Positions 13,601 through 16,830 of a stretch of DNA of 16,830 nucleotides are shown here, piece by piece. Each line of letters begins with the position of its first letter. The first letter of the stretch is position 1. Origin of the DNA: F0422 sp003992255 (GTDB taxonomy: Bacteria; Bacillota; Negativicutes; Veillonellales; Veillonellaceae). Below the pieces are notes generated by a model. That model ran no database searches. It had not been told where the DNA came from and saw nothing but the letters and a program-made list of their open reading frames with translations. The stretch spans positions 1-16,830 of the forward strand of contig NZ_RQVA01000023.1 in assembly GCF_003992255.1 (NCBI RefSeq). The letters run 5' to 3'. The translations under genes and the position numbers were made by a program.

Positions 13601-16549
13601 TACACGTGTTCCGGTTTGACGGTCTGGGTTATCTGGATCTTCATACACGGGTCTAGATGCATCTTCTTGATGTAATACCAAATTATCGCCTACACGAATT
13701 TTCACTTCATCATTAAGGCGAATCTTATCGACATTGCCTGTAGCTGTTCCTAGGTTTTCTCGTGTCGTTGCTTTACCATTAGCAGAATGCACTTCAGTGC
13801 CCGCTATAGCAGTAGCCCCATTTAATTTCAATACGCCAGAGCTAGTTTTATCTTTTTCAGCTTCTACAGCCCAACCACTGGACATACGCTTTGTAACAGA
13901 ATTCAACTGAGAACCATTGATAGCATCTGTAGAATCATCGGCAATTCGGCCAGCTGCTACATTTTTCAATTGTCGCTCTGCCCCTGGTGAACCAAAAGAC
14001 ACTACGTCACCTTCAGAAGTATTCGTGCCACCTGCCCAATAGAATGTATAAGCTACTTTTTTACTATCAAAGGGTACAATTTTACCTTCATTATCATAAG
14101 AAATATCTGTTTGACGAGTACCAATGGAATTCATATCAGCTCTAGAACCAGTCCCGATAGCTACCCCATTTTGTAACTCAGAAATAGCGCCTGTACCTAA
14201 AGCTACACCACCTAATTTTGTCACACGAGCACCTGTACCAATCGCCGTTCCTAAATCTCCAGTAGATAAGGAATGTACCCCCATAGAAATAGATCCATGA
14301 CCATTTTTATTTGTTGTTGAGGAATAATCTAATGTAGTTGTATTTAAGGTGCCTCCATTTGTTAACTCTCCATAAGCTTGTTGGATAGTACCACTAGTGT
14401 TCTCCATTTCTACCGAACGGATGGTTCGTTCAATTTGTTCTCCACCAATGGTCTCTGTTTTTTTAGTGGATTTGATAATCGTATGGCCTTGTGCATCTTT
14501 TTTCTCTTTTTGATAGTTCACAGTTTGTGCAGCTACCTTAGTAATTTCGGAACCACCGATCATAATAGAGGAATCACCTTGTGCCTGTGTTCCTAAGCCC
14601 ATAGCAATAGCACCTTGCTCACCAGAAGCAACAGCACCTTGACCTACCGCAATATCTGCCACTTTTTTAGCTTTTGCCAATTGACCTACGGCTACAGAAG
14701 CTTCAACTGCTTGGGACTCATCACCAACAGCAACGGCAGAACCTTTTGATACTGATTTATTACCCACAGCAACAGCATTTACATCTGCTTGAGAGCTATA
14801 ACCAAAAGCTACTGCAGACTCCTTTGCTCGTGCAGCTGTACCAGCCGCTACTGCATAATTACCTCGTGCTTCCGATCCCATACCGATGGCTACTGCCGCC
14901 TCCGCATTCGCCACTACGGATGCACCAGAACCGATCGCTGTAGCACCGAAGGCACCTTTTCGAACGATAGCGTTCGTACCGATGGCTACACCTAATGGTG
15001 TGGTAGAATGAGCCTGCATACCAATTACGGTAGAGCCGTCTTGACCATAGCTAGCACGCCAAGATCTATCTAATCCTACACCTACAAGCTCTTTATATTT
15101 ATTGGTAATCGTAATAGGTTGTCCATTTTTTCCAGTCCCTGGAGTTACCTCAGCATTATAATCATTGACGCCTTTAGCCTCTCCACTATCAGGATTTTTG
15201 GCTTTAAAATATTTCTTTTGGTCATAGGCTTGAATATCATTACCACCGATAACGATAGAACCCATACCGGCTACAGATTGCGCACCAATGGCTACTGATT
15301 GGTCACCAATGGCACGGGTGTTACGGCCTAAGGCTGTACCTTCATTAATATCTACGCCTTGAAACGAAAAGAACCCTTCTGACTGGGCCTTTCCTGTTTT
15401 TTTGAAATAATCCAATTTACTGGTAGTCCCACCAAAAGCTTTCACCAATACGGTTGTATTATCATCTGCATCTGTACCAACGCCAAGAGGGGTTCCATCA
15501 TCCCCTACGGAGCGATACCCTACCCCTGCACCAGCACCAAGCGCAACTGAATTGTTAACGGCAGTATTATTCTTATTAAGTCCTGTATAGGCATTCGTAC
15601 CAATAGCCACACTACCGTCATCACCCCGTTTTTCCGTACTAGCATCATCATTTTCATGACCATTTCTATTACTTCCCGCAGTGGCTTTAAAGCCAATGGC
15701 AACACTACGTCCTCCACCTTGGTCGCGGCTTTTTGCATCCTTACCAATGATGATATCTCCCACTTGTTTGGCAGTTGCTGAGTTACCAATTGCTATTGTA
15801 TCAGCTGCTTTTGCATATGCTTGCGCTCCCAAGGCTAAGACTCCTTCTTGTTCTGCCTTCGCTAAGTTACCGATAGCAATTGTATTTTTAGCAGTAGCTC
15901 TAGCCTCATATCCTAAAGCTGTAGCTCCTTCTTGATTCGCAAAAGCTTTTCCACCGACCGCTGTGGTGAACTTATTCGTTGATGTTGTACTACTACCCAA
16001 GGCAACACTGAATTCATTCGATGCATTTGCAGCATTACCGATAGCAATGGAATTCTCACCACTTGCTTGACTTCTGGAGCCTACTGCCACTGCTTGCTTA
16101 TTATTTGCTTTAGTCTCCAACCCAATAGCAACTGACCAGTTACCACTAGATTTAGATCCAAAACCTAAGGCAATTGCGCTGTCTTCTGTAGATTTTGCTC
16201 CTTTACCTATGGCCACACCATTGTTCTTCTCAGCTTTTGTTTCTTGTCCCAAGGCTACAGCACCAGAAGCACTAGCTGTAGCCGTTTTCCCCAAGGCCAC
16301 AGCACCAGATCCCACTGCAGTCGATTGCTCTCCAAAAGCAACACTCTCATTTCCCCCTGTGCCTGCCTGATTTATAGTCGCACTGACTGTACTTGTCATC
16401 ACTGAGCTCACCGCCATAGCCATAGCAGCAGAGCTAATGACAATAGCTTTCGCCTTATTGCGACCTACTCGTTTTGCTAGTTCTGATACAACAATATAAC
16501 AACCTTTTGTTTTGCTCCAAACAACTTTATAAATATGATTCAATGACAT
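4685..16549 (-). CDS. Giant ESPR-type trimeric autotransporter adhesin (3954 aa)
   Basis: This is a type Vc surface fibre. Residues 1-57 are an extended signal peptide: the ESPR (MSLNHIYKVVW, SELAKRVGR), then a hydrophobic core with likely cleavage after VSA. The only cysteine I saw is residue 17, inside it. Residues 67-276 are fifteen 14-residue head repeats. More head sequence continues to about 830 with longer insertions, then a Hia-type neck at about 845-880 (VSFGSPGAERQLKNVAAG, AINGSQLN). The stalk, about 880-3790, has some 13 Trp-ring-like units (AATVGDVLNAGWNLQG), several followed by GIN-like VDFVKPYDTVNFVNG, plus DKSL repeats, YYK motifs and an Ala-rich coiled coil at about 2814-2883. 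A last neck (TNVAPGVLDTDAVNVSQL) leads to the YadA anchor (YDPLEPTQ near 3820, ending VTWKFG near 3879) and a 75-residue coiled-coil tail. I chose the start at 16549 because AAAGGAGAG ends 7 bases before it and the ESPR starts there; an in-frame ATG at 16579 would add ten residues. No frameshift or internal stop is seen. The ligand is unknown. Confidence 0.95.
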   Translation of the reverse strand: MSLNHIYKVVWSKTKGCYIVVSELAKRVGRNKAKAIVISSAAMAMAVSSVMTSTVSATINQAGTGGNESVAFGEQSTAVGSGAVALGKTATASASGAVALGQETKAEKNNGVAIGKGAKSTEDSAIALGFGSKSSGNWSVAIGLETKANNKQAVAVGSRSQASGENSIAIGNAANASNEFSVALGSSTTSTNKFTTAVGGKAFANQEGATALGYEARATAKNTIAIGNLAKAEQEGVLALGAQAYAKAADTIAIGNSATAKQVGDIIIGKDAKSRDQGGGRSVAIGFKATAGSNRNGHENDDASTEKRGDDGSVAIGTNAYTGLNKNNTAVNNSVALGAGAGVGYRSVGDDGTPLGVGTDADDNTTVLVKAFGGTTSKLDYFKKTGKAQSEGFFSFQGVDINEGTALGRNTRAIGDQSVAIGAQSVAGMGSIVIGGNDIQAYDQKKYFKAKNPDSGEAKGVNDYNAEVTPGTGKNGQPITITNKYKELVGVGLDRSWRASYGQDGSTVIGMQAHSTTPLGVAIGTNAIVRKGAFGATAIGSGASVVANAEAAVAIGMGSEARGNYAVAAGTAARAKESAVAFGYSSQADVNAVAVGNKSVSKGSAVAVGDESQAVEASVAVGQLAKAKKVADIAVGQGAVASGEQGAIAMGLGTQAQGDSSIMIGGSEITKVAAQTVNYQKEKKDAQGHTIIKSTKKTETIGGEQIERTIRSVEMENTSGTIQQAYGELTNGGTLNTTTLDYSSTTNKNGHGSISMGVHSLSTGDLGTAIGTGARVTKLGGVALGTGAISELQNGVAIGTGSRADMNSIGTRQTDISYDNEGKIVPFDSKKVAYTFYWAGGTNTSEGDVVSFGSPGAERQLKNVAAGRIADDSTDAINGSQLNSVTKRMSSGWAVEAEKDKTSSGVLKLNGATAIAGTEVHSANGKATTRENLGTATGNVDKIRLNDEVKIRVGDNLVLHQEDASRPVYEDPDNPDRQTGTRVTSKFTYSLNPELTGLKSAQFKNDAGDTTDINGAGVTVTPVTVGKQSVSLTTTGLNNGGNAISNVAGNLPITKNNDATTGASNATTSQAAPTLGNAANQVNPTNAATVSDVLNAGWNLQGNNTAVDFVKPYDTVNFVNGDGTAATVESADGKTSTVKYSVNLGDGLKKDDSTNKITVSAADKSLTVGTDGVKVNPGDKSLKTTEAGLTVNTADKSLEVTDAGLKVKAGDKTLTTDENGLKVNTGEIESVTTGANPGTVKVKDGDKGKIATVDSVVNAVNSAAWIATSAKTTAGELGAEAKDQSVKAGDKVTFEADKNIKITQAGSKFTFATRDDVSFNTVQVGGDQGPKLSKSDVGDLKVSGPNGTDPVKITNVKAGEISSTSTDAINGSQFHKLANNTIQLKGQTGTDIATETKKQELNKEGGIAFTVKSSDGTLLEVSAAEDTITLKPKTATLTTGADGVPTANTTNGKLVTADQLVNTLTEMGWKATVDKDGSGTVSGAATELIKAGNTVTFKAGDNLAVKQDGKNFIYSLQKELTGLTSAEFKNQAGDKTVINSDGVTITPVTNGKQPVSLTKDGLNNGGNPITNVGSNLDGAKTGTDAPTTKHAPINSTDAAAPNYVNLNNAATVGDVLQAGWNLQGNSTAVDFVKPYDTVNFVDGDGTTVSVTNTDTKTSTVKYSINLGNGLEKDDTTKKVQMKPADKSLTVGTDGVKVNPGDKSLKTTDAGLTVNTADKSLEVTNDGLKVKTDNKTITAGNDGLTVNTGTVNAVEQGDKKGTVEVPTADVGKIATVDTVAKAVNNAAFTLKASADGGTRNAGSGIGETGELIKAGSTIEMIAGKNLDVKHDASGKITFATVENPSFNTIQVGGDQGPKLSKTDDGNIKVSDKDGTNPVNITNVKSNLPDTKNSDAPNTATSPSNATKSQAAPTLGTSANQVNPANAATVGDVLNAGWNLQGNGSEVDFVKPYDTVNFVNGVNTTAVASTVDGKTSNVTYNVTGLPITYTDKDGNPVSKIGDKFYKVNDKGQPLDAKGNPSTKVNKDGKPVDDAGNVIDPINTTNNPVKTSLVNSAPEANKTGTTSPTTLDNVTSKLENYKADPVNGKEPAKNSLRDLTNKNVTDNTVATVGDIRNMGWIVSSDKTTGANGAGTADEYSEAVKNANEVRFVGEGSAIVSGKTEGNVRTITVKVDNQAGINKTVTPVNYTKADGTKVYPQEVDNGDGTKTVKFFENPDGSGAEVPKGDVVTSINGAEGTTSPTTLKNVKNNIPNVNDGSKTITNPDGTEKTGDVENINKAPLTAEEAAELANPKTKDGQANPKYIGNNAATVSDVLNAGWNLQGNGVAKDFVKPFDTVNFVNGGNTTAVVSTSDDGTTSTVTYNVTGLPVTYTTADGTPVSKIGDKYYKVNDKGQPIDEQGNPSTKVNNNGEPIDSKGNVINPVDTSTNPLSSKLVNPNVKNIADAPNKQTTDPTQLGNITSGLHKYGDKVDGKPVEGTTIANTGLIDLSKPTNGDAPKVSDNTAATVGDLRNMGWIVSSDKVTNDDGTATVKDYTEQVRNANEVKFVGKGTAIVSGKTDANGVRTITVKVDDQVSTNNATMPTSFTTKDGTKVYPVKDDAGNVTYHTTPDGKGTGDTTIDPKNVVTAVNGPNGTTTPTTLQNVKSNLPNVDDKKQKAFHPDGTEVTEPNSTTNTGNAKAPLSHTVVAAMMSPFMTNEEGDFIDENGNVTTDPKKYVRNPNFAANNAATVGDVLSAGWNLQNNGESRDFVKPYDTVNFINGLGTTAVVTTREGNTTSDVTFNVKPSNGSVTVDEDGVKVTTGEITPNRNGSVAGPTTPENAKTLKDALDAAVKELATAKDALKTAETALAENPKDPALQKAVDDKKAEVAAKQTPVNEAQKAHDDAGLNKIATVQNVADAINNAGFNLKTSADGGEKLVGTKDDGELIKPSNTVEMVAGNNLTVKQDANGKITYATKDNVTFTNVDTGTLNVGNPNTYTDGKGNTYTKVGDNYYKPADVVNGAPKENTTPVTIPADVVVKPVSPVTMKAEAAKPATNNVTDAQPSSALNITAKDGKPTQITGVGSTLNTNVVTTTPEGTATKPGAAPDTKPKTEDAHLVDLNGTADAPVNKNAAATVGDLQNMGWVVSAKDGNGYKDVVKNANVVDFKGGNGIEITGNTLADGTREITVGIKEGEVTNKVTITRPDGKKIKALRVGKRFYKLDKDDKVTGISKDENSNLVGTPLSVNPKEDTITNTGSGVVTGNTVANAIQASGWNIGLGETDKDFSKERKNYDKVNPNDHVKFVDGANTNVSMVTVDGVNEDGIKEETTFIKVDVNRNLKIDSVTTGGTVTDKNGNNLVKVGDDYYKESDIDPVTKQLKETAKPVSPADVIPSKDGAMTVKDAKGNDGVSATAKDGKGTLTLKDAGKDASQVDISTAKAPADLDNTPKDAVRANDGKWYAPADVDVKTENGTTVVTPKDGKSPIADAPTMDRIQYKGTDGKLRDVATMDDGLRFQGDDGESISKPLNSTVQLTGGNREDTGKPVAKDATTTGNIGVFNTDGKLSVQLAKDLDKLNSANFESKTDKAGNPLKVVDGKYYPETAVVRDGKVYAEGTVIIDGKPYPAGTIKDTTGKLVTNGQPATEAKPLDPVSNDRIQEGPTSRLTGTGLTFNTPTPKDENGNPLVLVDGKYYKADNLENGKPKADVKPEPVKPAQSTAFTPDGLVVTPETAKVRDANGNPVLDKDGREVVDTTKVVSFGSPTIAVDPNTGKPMVDANGNPVMKSGISAGGQVMTNVAPGVLDTDAVNVSQLKGVSNAVINVNNRMNRMGAQAAALAGLQTIQYDPLEPTQISAGLGYYKGSSAVALGMNHFKNESTMFHMGASLNGHGDETMVNASVTWKFGDRADETAVRDTFRQGPISASYTLQDKVSALEVQTRVQKEQLKTIKGLEKQVELLKELNEKQQEQITELFKRLSEK
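8340..10745 (-). repeat. Stalk supermodule B, two tandem copies
   Basis: Copy one (about 9600-10745) and copy two (about 8340-9600) share one order of elements. These are a GIN-like DTVNFVNG, YNVTGLP, SKIGDK(F/Y)YKVNDKGQP, GNPSTKV, then a second Trp-ring form (GWIVSSDK), AIVSGKT, DGTKVYP, NGxxGTT(S/T)PTTL, and a new AATV(S/G)DVL(N/S)AGWNLQ. The GIN-like starts lie 1143 and about 1251 bp apart. The copies have diverged, mostly in the linkers. Confidence 0.75.
10900..12020 (-). repeat. Stalk supermodule A, second copy
   Basis: This stretch repeats 12477-13590 at an offset of 1566 to 1578 bp. The shared order is ELTGLxSAxFKN, VTPVTxGKQxVSL, NAATVxDVLxAGWNLQG, VDFVKPYDTVNFV, four DKSL units, a VDxVxxAVN unit, FNT(V/I)QVGGDQGPKLSK and ITNVK. 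The offset is constant in the first part and shifts by 12 bp (four codons) across the later part. Confidence 0.8.
11306..11497 (-). repeat. Four 48-bp DKSL repeats, second array
   Basis: Four 16-residue units run from DKSLTVGTDGVKVNPG to NKTITAGNDGLTVNTG. Within it, 11391-11500 matches 12957-13066 of the first array over 110 bp with only about four differences, far closer than the surrounding supermodule. Confidence 0.85.
12477..13590 (-). repeat. Stalk supermodule A, first copy
   Basis: This is the promoter-proximal partner of 10900-12020. The two copies are separated by about 450 bp encoding a different segment, with an LKGQTGTDIATETKKQEL start and a GWKATVDKDG Trp-ring-like unit. Confidence 0.8.
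12872..13063 (-). repeat. Four 48-bp DKSL repeats, first array
   Basis: Four 16-residue units, DKSLTVGTDGVKVNPG through DKTLTTDENGLKVNTG, lie between a GIN-like unit and a VDSVVNAVN unit. The alternating hydrophobic pattern (SLxVxxxGLxVN) suggests repeating beta structure in the stalk. Confidence 0.85.
15722..16351 (-). repeat. Fifteen 42-bp head repeats of the giant adhesin
   Basis: Residues 67-276 divide exactly into fifteen 14-residue units of the form xxxVAIGxxAxAxx, the YadA-like head roll. Unlike the head of the neighbouring gene there is no clear 28-residue alternation, and the units are more diverged, so this array looks older. Confidence 0.85.
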
Positions 16550-16556
16550 ATAGCCA

Positions 16557-16565
16557 CTCTCCTTT
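16557..16565 (-). promoter_or_regulatory. Ribosome binding site fixing the start at 16549
   Basis: AAAGGAGAG on the minus strand ends seven bases before the ATG at 16549. It is a near-ideal Shine-Dalgarno sequence and excludes the in-frame ATG at 16579 as the main start. Confidence 0.85.
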
Positions 16566-16590
16566 ATTAAAACTATCAATACCAGAGTAA

Positions 16591-16617
16591 ATAATAGATA
16601 CCATTTTTGTATACAAA
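16591..16617 (-). promoter_or_regulatory. Shared box, palindrome and possible second promoter
   Basis: The minus strand carries a perfect 12-bp palindrome TTTGTATACAAA (16606-16617), overlapping ACAAAAATGGT (16600-16610), then a TATTAT. The ACAAAAATGGT box also lies directly upstream of the -10 box of the other adhesin gene. No good -35 box stands 16-18 bases from TATTAT here, so a promoter would need an activator or is absent. The palindrome could be an operator. Confidence 0.4.
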
Positions 16618-16700
16618 CCTTTATAAAAAAACGACTATAACTCGATCTGTGATGAAGCTATAGTCGGTTAATACATAGGTTTACTTATATTTATAAAGGT
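16617..16700 (-). repeat. Outer 11-bp inverted repeat enclosing the terminator
   Basis: ACCTTTATAAA (16617-16627) and TTTATAAAGGT (16690-16700) are perfect reverse complements. They flank the terminator hairpin, and the inner end of the downstream arm overlaps three bases of the T7 tract. Pairing of these arms in RNA could lock up part of the U tract or stack under the hairpin. Part of the arm, TTTATAAA, is itself a palindrome, so some self-pairing is also possible. Confidence 0.5.
16625..16666 (-). terminator. Terminator-like hairpin in the leader of the giant adhesin gene
   Basis: In minus-strand RNA, arms at 16656-16666 and 16632-16642 form an 11-bp stem with one G-U wobble and a 13-base loop. 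Seven U residues follow at once (16625-16631). This is a standard intrinsic terminator. It lies 76 bases upstream of the adhesin start codon. It could end an upstream gene outside the window, act as a leader attenuator, or end a short RNA of about 110 nt made from the promoter at 16743-16771. Confidence 0.75.
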
Positions 16701-16742
16701 CTTGCATTTCTTACTTTATCTATATTTAATTTTTATTTCCTT

Positions 16743-16771
16743 ATTATATATTCTACTTTTGGTTTTTTCAA
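16743..16771 (-). promoter_or_regulatory. Strong promoter upstream of the giant adhesin leader
   Basis: On the minus strand TTGAAA (16766-16771, five of six), a 17-base spacer and a perfect TATAAT (16743-16748) are seen. Transcription would start near 16736, about 70 nt before the terminator hairpin and about 187 nt before the adhesin start codon. No gene fits between this promoter and the adhesin, so the adhesin or a small leader RNA is its natural target. I see no gene in 16772-16830. Confidence 0.65.
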
Positions 16772-16830
16772 TAAATTTTAACTTGATATTCAAAATTGGC
16801 ATAAATACATATTTAAACAATGTATACAAT

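Noticed and set aside
706..15935. Many long plus-strand open frames opposite both genes, some Pro/Ser-rich and over 150 codons
   Set aside because: They mirror the repetitive, low-complexity minus-strand coding sequence, overlap each other in different frames, and show no coherent domains.
16550..16579. Extension of the giant adhesin from the ATG at 16579
   Set aside because: The strong AAAGGAGAG serves 16549, exactly where the conserved ESPR begins.
16681..16707. Eight-codon leader peptide MQDLYKYK ahead of the terminator hairpin
   Set aside because: No ribosome binding site lies at suitable distance and the residue content gives no clear attenuation logic; it is probably chance.

Overview
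The window is a surface-adhesin locus, almost certainly from a diderm Firmicute of the class Negativicutes and most likely Veillonella or a close relative. The DNA is AT-rich, the start codons have strong AGGAG-type ribosome binding sites, and promoters match the -35/-10 consensus closely. Both genes encode trimeric autotransporter adhesins (YadA/Hia superfamily, type Vc secretion), which need an outer membrane. The genus call rests on family resemblance and general composition; no housekeeping gene or RNA gene is present to confirm it.

The layout is simple: two very large genes, both on the minus strand. The promoter-distal one (105-4157, 1350 aa) is a hybrid. It has an ordinary signal peptide, two YadA-like heads with necks, a middle region I do not recognise, a collagen-like Gly-X-Y stalk broken up by five copies of a 'GKSAYEVW' module, and a YadA membrane anchor. 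The other (4685-16549, 3954 aa) is a giant adhesin with an extended signal peptide (ESPR), a long head of 14-residue repeats, about 2900 residues of duplicated Trp-ring/GIN-like stalk modules, a final neck and the anchor. In both proteins a coiled-coil tail of about 70 residues follows the last beta strand of the anchor and starts with the same R-x-GPIS signature.

The non-coding DNA is small but structured. The 5' side of the giant gene (16580-16830) carries a strong promoter, a terminator-like hairpin with a T7 tract about 70 nt after the expected start, a second 11-bp inverted repeat enclosing that hairpin, and a palindrome. This looks like a regulated or attenuated leader, although termination of an upstream gene is an alternative. 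The 527-nt gap between the genes (4158-4684) has two tandem promoters for the distal gene, a strong hairpin without a T tract, and an eight-codon scrap resembling the 3' end of an adhesin gene. An 11-mer, ACAAAAATGGT, lies just upstream of a -10-like sequence in both promoter regions and may mark shared control. At the left edge (1-104) are the terminator of the distal gene, another minus-strand promoter, and a 13-bp hairpin at its predicted transcript start.

The two genes probably provide alternative fibrous adhesins for autoaggregation, co-aggregation with other oral or gut bacteria, or host-matrix binding. Separate promoters and the non-coding gap argue that they are two transcription units rather than one operon. 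No mobile element, CRISPR array, tRNA or rRNA was seen.
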